Below, piece after piece: positions 8,401-22,600 of a stretch of DNA of 64,000 nucleotides. The first letter of the stretch is position 1. Each line of letters opens with the position of its first letter. The stretch comes from Colletes latitarsis. Its lineage: Eukaryota > Arthropoda > Insecta > Hymenoptera > Colletidae. The notes under the pieces were generated by a model. That model was given only the letters and a program-made list of their open reading frames with translations. It ran no database searches and was not told the DNA's origin. The stretch covers positions 42,790,001 to 42,854,000 of the forward strand of contig NW_027488365.1 of the NCBI RefSeq assembly GCF_051014445.1, read 5' to 3'. Made by a program: the position numbers and the translations under genes.

Positions 8401-11400
8401 ATACACTGGAGCAGTCAATTAAACCTGGTTTCGATCAATATTTTAGAGGATAACACCGGTTAGGTCTGGGTTAGGTCTGGGTTATGCCCGCATCTGGCTC
8501 ATGATTTTGCCTTCTTCGCATACTTGTTGACCAGATCCTGGGTTTTTTTCGTGTTTGAATCACGTAGTAATGTGGTAACACACTGAAGCAGTCATTTAAA
8601 CCAGGTTTCGATGAATATTTTAGAGGATAACACCGATTAGGACTGGGTTAGGTCTGGGATATGCGCGCATCTGGCTTATACTTTCGCCTTTTTCGCAAAC
8701 TTGTTGGCCAGATCCTGGGTTTTTCCGTGTTTGAATCACGTAGTAATGTGGTACCACACTGAGGCAGTCAATTAAACCTGGTTTCGATCAATATTTCACA
8801 GGATAACACCGGTTAGGTCTGGGTTAGGTCTGGGTTATGCCCGCATCAGGCTCATGATTTTGCCTTCGTCGCATACTTGTTGGCCAGATCCTGGGTTTTT
8901 TTCGTGTTAGAATCACGTAGTAATGTGGTAACACACTGAAGGAGTCAATTAAACCTGGTTTCGATCAATATTTTAGAGGATAACACCGGTTAGGTCTGGG
9001 TTAGGTTTGGGTTATGCCCGCATCTGGCTCATGATTTTGCCTCCTTCGCATACTTGTTGGCCATATCCTGGGTTTTCTTCGTGTTTGAATCACGTAGTAA
9101 TGTGGTAACACACTGAAGCAGTCAATTAAACCTGGTTTCGATCAATATTTCAGAGGATAACACCTGTTAGGTCTGGGTTAGGTCTGGTATATGCGAGCAT
9201 CTGGCTTATACTTTCGCTTTTTTCGCAAACTTGTTGGCAGATCATGGGATTTTTCCGTGTTTGAATCACGTAGTAATGTTGTACCACACTGAGGCAGTCA
9301 ATTAAACCTGGATTCGGACAGTATTTTAGAGGATAACACCGGTTAGGTCTGGGTTTGGTCTGGGTTATGCCCGCATCTGGCTCATGATTTTGCCTTCTTC
9401 GCATACTTGTTGGCCAGATCCTGGGTTTTTTCCGCGTTTGAATCACGTAGTAATGTGGTAACACTCTGAAGCAGTCAATTAAACCAGGTTTCGATGAATA
9501 TTTTAGAGGATAACACCGGTTAGGTCTGGGTTAGGTCCGGGATATGCCCGCATCTGGCTCATGATTTTGCCTTCTTCGCATACTTGTTGGCCAGATCCTG
9601 GGTTTTTTTCGTGTTTGAATCACGTAGTAATGTGGTAATACACTGAAGCAGTCAATTAAACCTGGTTTCGATCAATATTTCAGAGGATAACACCGGTTAG
9701 GTCTGGGTTAGGTCCGGGATGTGCCCGCATCTGGCTCATGATTTTGCCTTCTTCGCATACTTGTTGGCCAGATCCTGGGTTTTTTTCGTGTTTGAATCAC
9801 GTAGTAATGTGGTAACACACTGAAGCAGTCATTTAAACCAGGTTTCGATGAATATTTTAGAGGATAACACCGGTTAGGACTGGGTTAGGTCTGGGATATG
9901 CGCGCATCTGGTTTATACTTTCGCCTTTTTCGCAAACTTGTTGGCCAGATCCTGGGTTTTTTCCGTGTTTGAATCACGTAGTAATGTGGTACCACACTGA
10001 GGCAGTCAATTAAACCTGGTTTCGATCAATATTTCACAGGATAACACCGGTTAGGTCTGGGTTAGGTCTGGGTTATGCCCGCATCAGGCTCATGATTTTG
10101 CCTTCTTCGCATACTTGTTGACCAGATCCTGGGTTTTTTTCGTGCTTGAATCACGTAGTAATGTGGTAACACACTGAAGCAGTCATTTAAATCAGGTTTC
10201 GATGAATATTTTAGAGGATAACACCGGTTAGGTCTGGGTTAGGTCTGGTATATGCGAGCATCTGGCTTATACTTTCGCTTTTTTCGCAAACTTGTTGGCC
10301 AGATCATGGGATTTTTCCGTGTTTGAATCACGTAGTAATGTTGTACCACACTGAGGCAGTCAATTAAACCTGGATTCGGACAGTATTTTAGAGGATAACA
10401 CCGGTTAGGTCTGGGTTTGGTCTGGGTTATGCCCGCATCTGGCTCATGATTTTGCCTTCTTCGCATACTTGTTGGCCAGATCCTGGGTTTTTTTCGTGTT
10501 TGAATCACGTAGTAATGTGGTAACACACTGAAGCAGTCAATTAAACCTGGTTTCGATCAATATTTTAGAGGATAACACCGGTTAGGTCTGGGTTAGGTCT
10601 AGGATATGCGCGCATCTGGCTTATACTTTCTCCTTTTTCGCTAACTTGTTGGCTAGATCCTGGGTTTTGTCGGGTTTCGAATCACGTAGTAATGTGGTAA
10701 CACACTGAAGCAGTCAATTAAACCTGGTTTTGATCTATATTTTAGAGGATAACACCGGTTAGGTCTGGGTTAGGTCTGGGATATGCGCGCATCTGGCATA
10801 TACTTTCGCCTTTTTCGCAAACTTGTTGGCCAGATCATGGGATTTTTCCGTGTTTGAATCACGTAGTAATGTTGTACCACACTGAGGCAGTCAATTAAAC
10901 CTGGATTCGGACAGTATTTTAGAGGATAGCACCGGTTAGGTCTGGGTTTGGTCTGGGTTATGCCCGCATCTGGCTCATGATTTTGCCTTCTTCGCATACT
11001 TGTTGGCCAGATCCTGGGTTTTTTTCGTGTTTGAATCACGTAGTAATGTGGTAACACTCTGAAGCAGTCAATTAAACCAGGTTTCGATGAATATTTTGGA
11101 GGATAACACCGGTTAGGTCTGGGTTAGGTCTGGGATATGCGCGCATCTGGCTTATACTTTCGCCTTTTTCGCAAACTTGTTGGCCAGATCCTGGGTTTTT
11201 TTCGTGTTTGAATCACGTAGGCATGTGGTAACACACTGAAGCAGTCAATTAAACCTGGTTTCGATCAATATTTTAGAGGATAACACCGGTTAGGTCAGGG
11301 TTAGGTCTGGGTTATGCCCGCATCTGGCTTATACATTCGCCTTTTTCGCAAACTTGTTGGCTAGATCCTGGGTTTTTTTCGGGTTTGAATCACGTGGTAA

Positions 11401-13689
11401 TGTGGTACGACACAGAAACAAGCCATTAAACCTGGATTCGGACAGTATTTTAGAGGATAACACCGGTTATGTCTGGGTTAGGTCTGCTATATGCGCGCAT
11501 CTGGCTCATGATTTTGCCCTCTTCGCATACTTGTTGACCAGATCCTGGTTTTTTTTCGTGTTTGATTCACGTAGTAATGTTGTACCACACTGAGGCAGTC
11601 AATTAAACCTGGATTCGGACAGTATTTTAGAGGATAACACCGGTTAGGTCTGGGATAGGTCTGGGTTATGCCCGCATCTGGCTCATGATTTTGCCTTCTT
11701 CGCATACTTGTTGGCCAGATCCTCGGTTTTTTTCGAGTTTGAATCACGCAGTAATGTGGTAACACACTGAAGCAGTCAATTAAACCTGGTTTCGATCAAT
11801 ATTTTAGAGGATAACACCGGTTAGGTCTGGGTTAGGTCTGGTATATGCGCGCATCTGGCTTATACTTTCGCCTTTTTCGCAAACTTGTTGGCCAGATCAT
11901 GGGTTTTTTCCGTGTTTGAATCACGTAGTAATGTTGTACCACACTGAGGCAGTCAATTAAACCTGGTTTCGATCAATATTTCACAGGATAACACCGGTTA
12001 GGTCTGGGTTAGGTCTGGGTTATGCCCGCATCAGGCTCATGATTTTGCCTTCGTCGCATACTTGTTGGCCAGATCCTGGGTTTTTTTCGTGTTAGAATCA
12101 CGTAGTAATGTGGTAACACACTGAAGGAGTCAATTAAACCTGGTTTCGATCAATATTTTAGAGGATAACACCGGTTAGGTCTGGGTTAGGTCTGGGTTAT
12201 GCCCGCATCTGGCTCATGATTTTGCCTCCTTCGCATACTTGTTGGCCATATCCTGGGTTTTCTTCGTGTTTGAATCACGTAGTAATGTGGTAACACACTG
12301 AAGCAGTCAATTAAACCTGGTTTCGATCAATATTTCAGAGGATAACACCCGTTAGGTCTGGGTTAGGTCTGGTATATGCGAGCATCTGGCTTATACTTTC
12401 GCTTTTTTCGCAAACTTGTTGGCAGATCATGGGATTTTTCCGTGTTTGAATCACGTAGTAATGTTGTACCACACTGAGGCAGTCAATTAAACCTGGATTC
12501 GGACAGTATTTTAGAGGATAACACCGGTTAGGTCTGGGTTTGGTCTGGGTTATTCCCGCATCTGGCTCATGATTTTGCCTTCTTCGCATACTTGTTGGCC
12601 AGATCCTGGGTTTTTTCCGCGTTTGAATCACGTAGTAATGTGGTAACACTCTGAAGCAGTCAATTAAACCAGGTTTCGATGAATATTTTAGAGGATAACA
12701 CCGGTTAGGTCTGGGTTAGGTCCGGGATATGCCCGCATCTGGCTCATGATTTTGCCTTCTTCGCATACTTGTTGGCCAGATCCTGGGTTTTTTTCGTGTT
12801 TGAATCACGTAGTAATGTGGTAATACACTGAAACAGTCAATTAAACCTGGTTTCGATCAATATTTCAGAGGATAACACCGGTTAGGTCTGGGTTAGGTCC
12901 GGGATATGCCCGCATCTGGCTCATGATTTTGCCTTCTTCGCATACTTGTTGGCCAGATCCTGGGTTTTTTTCGTGTTTGAATCACGTAGTAATGTGGTAA
13001 CACACTGAAGCAGTCATTTAAACCAGGTTTCGATGAATATTTTAGAGGATAACACCGGTTAGGACTGGGTTAGGTCTGGGATATGCGCGCATCTGGCTTA
13101 TACTTTCGCCTTTTTCGCAAACTTGTTGGCCAGATCCTGGGTTTTTTCCGTGTTTGAATCACGTAGTAATGTGGTACCACACTGAGGCAGTCAATTAAAC
13201 CTGGTTTCGATCAATATTTCACAGGATAACACCGGTTAGGTCTGGGTTAGGTCTGGGTTATGCCCGCATCAGGCTCATGATTTTGCCTTCTTCGCATACT
13301 TGTTGACCAGATCCTGGGTTTTTTTCGTGCTTGAATCACGTAGTAATGTGGTAACACTCTGAAGCAGTCAATTAAACCAGGTTTCGATGAATATTTTAGA
13401 GGATAACACCGGTTAGGTCTGGGTTAGGTCCGGGATATGCCCGCATCTGGCTCATGATTTTGCCTTCTTCGCATACTTGTTGGCCAGATCCTGGGTTTTT
13501 TTCGTGTTTGAATCACGTAGTAATGTGGTAATACACTGAAACAGTCAATTAAACCTGGTTTCGATCAATATTTCAGAGGATAACACCGGTTAGGTCTGGG
13601 TTAGGTCCGGGATATGCCCGCATCTGGCTCATGATTTTGCCTTCTTCGCATACTTGTTGGCCAGATCCTGGGTTTTTTTCGTGTTTGAA

Positions 13690-15814
13690 TCACGTAGTAA
13701 TGTGGTAACACACTGAAGCAGTCATTTAAACCAGGTTTCGATGAATATTTTAGAGGATAACACCGGTTAGGACTGGGTTAGGTCTGGGATATGCGCGCAT
13801 CTGGCTTATACTTTCGCCTTTTTCGCAAACTTGTTGGCCAGATCCTGGGTTTTTTCCGTGTTTGAATCACGTAGTAATGTGGTACCACACTGAGGAAGTC
13901 AATTAAACCTGGTTTCGATCAATATTTCACAGGATAACACCGGTTAGGTCTGGGTTAGGTCTGGGTTATGCCCGTATCAGGCTCATGATTTTGCCTTCTT
14001 CGCATACTTGTTGACCAGATCCTGGGTTTTTTTCGTGCTTGAATCACGTAGTAATGTGGTAACACACTGAAGCAGTCATTTAAATCAGGTTTCGATGAAT
14101 ATTTTAGAGGATAACACCGGTTAGGTCTGGGTTAGGTCTGGTATATGCGAGCATCTGGCTTATACTTTCGCTTTTTTCGCAAACTTGTTGGCCAGATCAT
14201 GGGATTTTTCCGTGTTTGAATCACGTAGTAATGTTGTACCACACTGAGGCAGTCAATTAAACCTGGATTCGGACAGTATTTTAGAGGATAACACCGGTTA
14301 GGTCTGGGTTTGGTCTGGGTTATGCCCGCATCTGGCTCATGATTTTGCCTTCTTCGCATACTTGTTGGCCAGATCCTGGGTTTTTTTCGTGTTTGAATCA
14401 CGCAGTAATGTGGTAACACACTGAAGCAGTCAATTAAACCTGGTTTCGATCAATATTTTAGAGGATAACACCGGTTAGGTCTGGGTTAGGTCTAGGATAT
14501 GCGCGCATCTGGCTTATACTTTCTCCTTTTTCGCTAACTTGTTGGCTAGATCCTGGGTTTTGTCGGGTTTCGAATCACGTAGTAATGTGGTAACACACTG
14601 AAGCAGTCAATTAAACCTGGTTTTGATCTATATTTTAGAGGATAACACCGGTTAGGTCTGGGTTAGGTCTGGGATATGCGCGCATCTGGCATATACTTTC
14701 GCCTTTTTCGCAAACTTGTTGGCCAGATCATGGGATTTTTCCGTGTTTGAATCACGTAGTAATGTTGTACCACACTGAGGCAGTCAATTAAACCTGGATT
14801 CGGACAGTATTTTAGAGGATAACACCGGTTAGGTCTGGGTTTGGTCTGGGTTATGCCCGCATCTGGCTCATGATTTTGCCTTCTTCGCATACTTGTTGGC
14901 CAGATCCTGGGTTTTTTTCGTGTTTGAATCACGTAGTAATGTGGTAACACACTGAAGCAGTCAATCAAACCTGGTTTCGATCCATATTTTGGAGGATAAC
15001 ACCGGTTTGGTCTGGGTTAGGTCTGGGTTATGCCCGCATCCGGCTCATGATTTTGCCTTTTTTCGCATACTTGTTGGCCAGATCCTGGGTTTTTTTCGTG
15101 CTTGAATCACGTAGGCATGTGGTAACACACTGAAGCAGTCAATTAAACCTGGTTTCGATCAATATTTCATAGGATAACACCCGTTAGGTCTGGGTTCGGT
15201 CCGGGATATGCCCGCATCTGGCTCATGATTTTGCCTTCTTCGCATACTTGTTGGCCAGATCCTGGGTTTTTTTCGTGTTTGAATCACGTAGTAATGTGGT
15301 AACACTCTGAAGCAGTCATTTAAACCAGGTTTCGATGAATATTTTAGAGGATAACACCGGTTAGGCCTGGGTTAGGTCTGGTATATGCGAGCATCTGGCT
15401 TATACTTTCGCTTTTTTCGCAAACTTGTTGGCCAGATCATGGGATTTTTCCGTGTTTGAATCACGTACTAATGTTGTACCACACTGAGGCAGTCAATTAA
15501 ACCTGGATTCGGACAGTATTTTAGAGGATAACACCGGTTAGGTCTGGGTTTGGTCTGGGTTATGCTCGCATCTGGCTCATGATTTTGCCTTCTTCGCATA
15601 CTTGTTGGCCAGATCCTGGGTTTTTTTCGTGTTTGAATCACGTAGTAATGTGGTAACACACTGAAGCAGTCAATTAAACCTGGTTTCGATCAATATTTTA
15701 GAGGATAACACCGGTTAGGTCAGGGTTAGGTCTGGGTTATGCCCGCATCTGGCTTATACATTCGCCTTTTTCGCAAACATGTTGGCTAGATCCTGGGTTT
15801 TTTTCGGGTTTGAA
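13690..15814 (+). repeat. 2,125-bp tandem duplication, unit 1
   Basis: This block and the next match at an offset of 2,125 bp (12 monomers). The left limit is near 13,685-13,690, where the flanks stop matching; the right limit is in the chimeric monomer near 15,806-15,820. Confidence 0.8.
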
Positions 15815-17939
15815 TCACGTAGTAATGTGGTAACACACTGAAGCAGTCATTTAAACCAGGTTTCGATGAATATTTTAGAGGATAACACCGGTTAGGACTG
15901 GGTTAGGTCTGGGATATGCGCGCATCTGGCTTATACTTTCGCCTTTTTCGCAAACTTGTTGGCCAGATCCTGGGTTTTTTCCGTGTTTGAATCACGTAGT
16001 AATGTGGTACCACACTGAGGCAGTCAATTAAACCTGGTTTCGATCAATATTTCACAGGATAACACCGGTTAGGTCTGGGTTAGGTCTGGGTTATGCCCGT
16101 ATCAGGCTCATGATTTTGCCTTCTTCGCATACTTGTTGACCAGATCCTGGGTTTTTTTCGTGCTTGAATCACGTAGTAATGTGGTAACACACTGAAGCAG
16201 TCATTTAAATCAGGTTTCGATGAATATTTTAGAGGATAACACCGGTTAGGTCTGGGTTAGGTCTGGTATATGCGAGCATCTGGCTTATACTTTCGCTTTT
16301 TTCGCAAACTTGTTGGCCAGATCATGGGATTTTTCCGTGTTTGAATCACGTAGTAATGTTGTACCACACTGAGGCAGTCAATTAAACCTGGATTCGGACA
16401 GTATTTTAGAGGATAACACCGGTTAGGTCTGGGTTTGGTCTGGGTTATGCCCGCATCTGGCTCATGATTTTGCCTTCTTCGCATACTTGTTGGCCAGATC
16501 CTGGGTTTTTTTCGTGTTTGAATCACGTAGTAATGTGGTAACACACTGAAGCAGTCAATTAAACCTGGTTTCGATCAATATTTTAGAGGATAACACCGGT
16601 TAGGTCTGGGTTAGGTCTAGGATATGCGCGCATCTGGCTTATACTTTCTCCTTTTTCGCTAACTTGTTGGCTAGATCCTGGGTTTTGTCGGGTTTCGAAT
16701 CACGTAGTAATGTGGTAACACACTGAAGCAGTCAATTAAACCTGGTTTTGATCTATATTTTAGAGGATAACACCGGTTAGGTCTGGGTTAGGTCTGGGAT
16801 ATGCGCGCATCTGGCATATACTTTCGCCTTTTTCGCAAACTTGTTGGCCAGATCATGGGATTTTTCCGTGTTTGAATCACGTAGTAATGTTGTACCACAC
16901 TGAGGCAGTCAATTAAACCTGGATTCGGACAGTATTTTAGAGGATAACACCGGTTAGGTCTGGGTTTGGTCTGGGTTATGCCCGCATCTGGCTCATGATT
17001 TTGCCTTCTTCGCATACTTGTTGGCCAGATCCTGGGTTTTTTTCGTGTTTGAATCACGTAGTAATGTGGTAACACACTGAAGCAGTCAATCAAACCTGGT
17101 TTCGATCCATATTTTGGAGGATAACACCGGTTTGGTCTGGGTTAGGTCTGGGTTATGCCCGCATCCGGCTCATGATTTTGCCTTTTTTCGCATACTTGTT
17201 GGCCAGATCCTGGGTTTTTTTCGTGCTTGAATCACGTAGGCATGTGGTAACACACTGAAGCAGTCAATTAAACCTGGTTTCGATCAATATTTCATAGGAT
17301 AACACCCGTTAGGTCTGGGTTCGGTCCGGGATATGCCCGCATCTGGCTCATGATTTTGCCTTCTTCGCATACTTGTTGGCCAGATCCTGGGTTTTTTTCG
17401 TGTTTGAATCACGTAGTAATGTGGTAACACTCTGAAGCAGTCATTTAAACCAGGTTTCGATGAATATTTTAGAGGATAACACCGGTTAGGCCTGGGTTAG
17501 GTCTGGTATATGCGAGCATCTGGCTTATACTTTCGCTTTTTTCGCAAACTTGTTGGCCAGATCATGGGATTTTTCCGTGTTTGAATCACGTACTAATGTT
17601 GTACCACACTGAGGCAGTCAATTAAACCTGGATTCGGACAGTATTTTAGAGGATAACACCGGTTAGGTCTGGGTTTGGTCTGGGTTATGCTCGCATCTGC
17701 CTCATGATTTTGCCTTCTTCGCATACTTGTTGGCCAGATCCTGGGTTTTTTTCGTGTTTGAATCACGTAGTAATGTGGTAACACACTGAAGCAGTCAATT
17801 AAACCTGGTTTCGATCAATATTTTAGAGGATAACACCGGTTAGGTCAGGGTTAGGTCTGGGTTATGCCCGCATCTGGCTTATACATTCGCCTTTTTCGCA
17901 AACATGTTGGCTAGATCCTGGGTTTTTTTCGGGTTTGAA
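15815..17939 (+). repeat. 2,125-bp tandem duplication, unit 2
   Basis: Second unit of the 12-monomer duplication in HOR copy 2. It carries the same uncommon markers as unit 1, including CCCGTATCAGG, GCATCCGGCTC, CACGTACTAATG and AAACATGTTGG. It ends near 17,945, where the family C monomer continues normally with GTGGTAATGTGG. Confidence 0.8.
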
Positions 17940-19609
17940 TCACGTGGTAATGTGGTACAACACAGAAACAAGCCATTAAACCTGGATTCGGACAGTATTT
18001 TAGAGGATAACACCGGTTAGGTCTGGGTTAGGTCTAGGATATGCGCGCATCTGGCTTATACTTTCTCCTTTTTCGCTAACTTGTTGGCTAGATCCTGGGT
18101 TTTGTCGGGTTTCGAATCACGTAGTAATGTGGTAACACACTGAAGCAGTCAATTAAACCTGGTTTCGATCAATATTTTAGAGGATAACACCGGTCAGGTC
18201 TGGGTTAGGTCTGGGATATGCGCGCATCTGGCTCATGATTTTGCCTTCTTCGCATACTTGTTGGCCAGATCCTGGGTTTTTTTCGTGTTTGAATCACGTA
18301 GTAATGTGGTAACACACTGAAGCAGTCAATTAAACCTGGTTTCGATCAATATTTTAGAGGATAACACCGGTTAGGTCTGGGTTAGGTCTGGGATATGCGC
18401 GCATCTGGCTTATACTTTCGCCTTTTTCGCAAACTTGTTGGCCAGACCCTGGGTTTTTTCCGTGTTTGAATCACGTAGTAATGTTGTACCACACTGAGGC
18501 AGTCAATTAAACCTGGATTCGGACAGTATTTTAGAGGATAACACCGGTTAGGTCTGGGTTTGGTCTGGGTTATGCTCGCATCTGGCTCATGATTTTGCCT
18601 TCTTCGCATACTTGTTGGCCAGATCCTGGGTTTTTTTCGTGTTTGAATCACGTAGTAATGTGGTAACACACTGAAGCAGTCAATTAAACCTGGTTTCGAT
18701 CAATATTTTAGAGGATAACACCGGTTAGGTCTGGGTTAGGTCTGGGATATGCGCGCATCTGGCTTATACTTTCGCCTTTTTCGCAAACTTGTTGGCCAGA
18801 CCCTGGGTTTTTTCCGTGTTTGAATCACGTAGTAATGTTGTACCACACTGAGGCAGTCAATTAAACCTGGATTCGGACAGTATTTTAGAGGATAACACCG
18901 GTTAGGTCTGGGTTTGGTCTGGGTTATGCTCGCATCTGGCTCATGATTTTGCCTTCTTCGCATACTTGTTGGCCAGATCCTGGGTTTTTTTCGGGTTTGA
19001 ATCACGTGGTAATGTGGTACAACACAGAAACAAGCCATTAAACCTGGATTCGGACAGTATTTTAGAGGATAACACCGGTTAGGTCTGGGTTAGGTCTAGG
19101 ATATGCGCGCATCTGGCTTATACTTTCTCCTTTTTCGCTAACTTGTTGGCTAGATCCTGGGTTTTGTCGGGTTTCGAATCACGTAGTAATGTGGTAACAC
19201 ACTGAAGCAGTCAATTAAACCTGGTTTCGATCAATATTTTAGAGGATATCACCGGTCAGGTCTGGGTTAGGTCTGGGATATGCGCGCATCTGGCTCATGA
19301 TTTTGCCTTCTTCGCATACTTGTTGGCCAGATCCTGGGTTTTTTTCGTGTTTGAATCACGTAGTAATGTGGTAACACACTGAAGCAGTCAATTAAACCTG
19401 GTTTCGATCAATATTTTAGAGGATAACACCGGTTAGGTCTGGGTTAGGTCTGGGATATGCGCGCATCTGGCTTATACTTTCGCCTTTTTCGCAAACTTGT
19501 TGGCCAGACCCTGGGTTTTTTCCGTGTTTGAATCACGTAGTAATGTGGTACCACACTGAGGCAGTCAATTAAACCTGGTTTCGATCAATATTTTAGAGGA
19601 TAACAACGG

Positions 19610-19620
19610 TTAGGTCTGGT
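19610..19620 (+). repeat. Monomer with a single telomere-like 11-mer
   Basis: ACAACGG is followed by one TTAGGTCTGG(T) and then ATATGCGCGC; one 11-bp unit is missing. It lies within the rearranged part of HOR copy 2. Confidence 0.8.
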
Positions 19621-22600
19621 ATATGCGCGCATCTGGCTTATACTTTCGCCTTTTTCGCAATCTTGTTGGCCAGATCATGGGTTTTTTCCGTGTTTGAATC
19701 ACGTAGTAACGTTGTACCACACTGAGGCTGTCAATTAAACCTGGTTTCGATCAATATTTTAGAGGATAACACCGGTTAGGTCTGGGTTAGGTCTGGTATA
19801 TGCGCGCATCTGGCTTATACTTTCGCCTTTTTCGCAAACTTGTTGGCCAGATCCTGGGGTTTTACCGTGTTTGAATCACGTAGTAATGTGGTACCACACT
19901 GAGGCAGTCAATTAAACCTGGTTTCGATCAATATTTCACAGGATAACACCGGTTAGGTCTGGGTTAGGTCTGGGTTATGCCCGCATCAGGCTCATGATTT
20001 TGCCTTCGTCGCATACTTGTTGGCCAGATCCTGGGTTTTTTTCGTGTTAGAATCACGTAGTAATGTGGTAACACACTGAAGGAGTCAATTAAACCTGGTT
20101 TCGATCAATATTTTAGAGGATAACACCGGTTAGGTCTGGGTTAGGTTTGGGTTATGCCCGCATCTGGCTCATGATTTTGCCTCCTTCGCATACTTGTTGG
20201 CCATATCCTGGGTTTTCTTCGTGTTTGAATCACGTAGTAATGTGGTAACACACTGAAGCAGTCAATTAAACCTGGTTTCGATCAATATTTCAGAGGATAA
20301 CACCCGTTAGGTCTGGGTTAGGTCTGGTATATGCGAGCATCTGGCTTATACTTTCGCTTTTTTCGCAAACTTGTTGGCAGATCATGGGATTTTTCCGTGT
20401 TTGAATCACGTAGTAATGTTGTACCACACTGAGGCAGTCAATTAAACCTGGATTCGGACAGTATTTTAGAGGATAACACCGGTTAGGTCTGGGTTTGGTC
20501 TGGGTTATGCCCGCATCTGGCTCATGATTTTGCCTTCTTCGCATACTTGTTGGCCAGATCCTGGGTTTTTTCCGCGTTTGAATCACGTAGTAATGTGGTA
20601 ACACTCTGAAGCAGTCAATTAAACCAGGTTTCGATGAATATTTTAGAGGATAACACCGGTTAGGTCTGGGTTAGGTCCGGGATATGCCCGCATCTGGCTC
20701 ATGATTTTGCCTTCTTCGCATACTTGTTGGCCAGATCCTGGGTTTTTTTCGTGTTTGAATCACGTAGTAATGTGGTAATACACTGAAGCAGTCAATTAAA
20801 CCTGGTTTCGATCAATATTTCAGAGGATAACACCGGTTAGGTCTGGGTTAGGTCCGGGATGTGCCCGCATCTGGCTCATGATTTTGCCTTCTTCGCATAC
20901 TTGTTGGCCAGATCCTGGGTTTTTTTCGTGTTTGAATCACGTAGTAATGTGGTAACACACTGAAGCAGTCATTTAAACCAGGTTTCGATGAATATTTTAG
21001 AGGATAACACCGGTTAGGACTGGGTTAGGTCTGGGATATGCGCGCATCTGGCTTATACTTTCGCCTTTTTCGCAAACTTGTTGGCCAGATCCTGGGTTTT
21101 TTCCGTGTTTGAATCACGTAGTAATGTGGTACCACACTGAGGCAGTCAATTAAACCTGGTTTCGATCAATATTTCACAGGATAACACCGGTTAGGTCTGG
21201 GTTAGGTCTGGGTTATGCCCGCATCAGGCTCATGATTTTGCCTTCTTCGCATACTTGTTGACCAGATCCTGGGTTTTTTTCGTGCTTGAATCACGTAGTA
21301 ATGTGGTAACACACTGAAGCAGTCATTTAAATCAGGTTTCGATGAATATTTTAGAGGATAACACCGGTTAGGTCTGGGTTAGGTCTGGTATATGCGAGCA
21401 TCTGGCTTATACTTTCGCTTTTTTCGCAAACTTGTTGGCCAGATCATGGGATTTTTCCGTGTTTGAATCACGTAGTAATGTTGTACCACACTGAGGCAGT
21501 CAATTAAACCTGGATTCGGACAGTATTTTAGAGGATAACACCGGTTAGGTCTGGGTTTGGTCTGGGTTATGCCCGCATCTGGCTCATGATTTTGCCTTCT
21601 TCGCATACTTGTTGGCCATATCCTGGGTTTTTTTCGTGTTTGAATCACGTAGTAATGTGGTAACACACTGAAGCAGTCAATTAAACCTGGTTTCGATCAA
21701 TATTTTAGAGGATAACACCGGTTAGGTCTGGGTTAGGTCTAGGATATGCGCGCATCTGGCTTATACTTTCTCCTTTTTCGCTAACTTGTTGGCTAGATCC
21801 TGGGTTTTGTCGGGTTTCGAATCACGTAGTAATGTGGTAACACACTGAAGCAGTCAATTAAACCTGGTTTTGATCTATATTTTAGAGGATAACACCGGTT
21901 AGGTCTGGGTTAGGTCTGGGATATGCGCGCATCTGGCATATACTTTCGCCTTTTTCGCAAACTTGTTGGCCAGATCATGGGATTTTTCCGTGTTTGAATC
22001 ACGTAGTAATGTTGTACCACACTGAGGCAGTCAATTAAACCTGGATTCGGACAGTATTTTAGAGGATAACACCGGTTAGGTCTGGGTTTGGTCTGGGTTA
22101 TGCCCGCATCTGGCTCATGATTTTGCCTTCCTCGCATACTTGTTGGCCAGATCCTGGGTTTTTTTCGTGTTTGAATCACGTAGTAATGTGGTAACACTCT
22201 GAAGCAGTCAATTAAACCAGGTTTCGATGAATATTTTGGAGGATAACACCGGTTAGGTCTGGGTTAGGTCTGGGATATGCGCGCATCTGGCTTATACTTT
22301 CGCCTTTTTCGCAAACTTGTTGGCCAGATCCTGGGTTTTTTTCGTGTTTGAATCACGTAGGCATGTGGTAACACACTGAAGCAGTCAATTAAACCTGGTT
22401 TCGATCAATATTTTAGAGGATAACACCGGTTAGGTCAGGGTTAGGTCTGGGTTATGCCCGCATCTGGCTTATACATTCGCCTTTTTCGCAAACTTGTTGG
22501 CTAGATCCTGGGTTTTTTTCGGGTTTGAATCACGTGGTAATGTGGTACGACACAGAAACAAGCCATTAAACCTGGATTCGGACAGTATTTTAGAGGATAA

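Larger units (their letters stand above)
2842..13090 (+). repeat. Higher-order repeat, copy 1 (10,249 bp)
   Basis: First of four tandem copies of a ~58-monomer block. Identity with the block starting at 13091 begins at the first satellite base, so the retrotransposon sits at or inside a full HOR copy and not on a decayed array edge. It is 11 bp shorter than copy 3 because the monomer at 4049-4059 has one telomere-like unit where copy 3 has two. Confidence 0.85.
15318..19870 (+). repeat. Rearranged segment of HOR copy 2
   Basis: Occupies the place held by about 3.67 kb (5,058-8,730) in copy 1 but is about 4.55 kb long. It contains the 2,125-bp duplication junction, a 1,062-bp (six-monomer) repeat marked by the rare TGGTACAACACAG at about 17,950 and 19,012, and a dimer repeat (offset 354 bp) around 18,380 and 18,736 marked by GGCCAGACCCTGGG. 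Confidence 0.75.
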
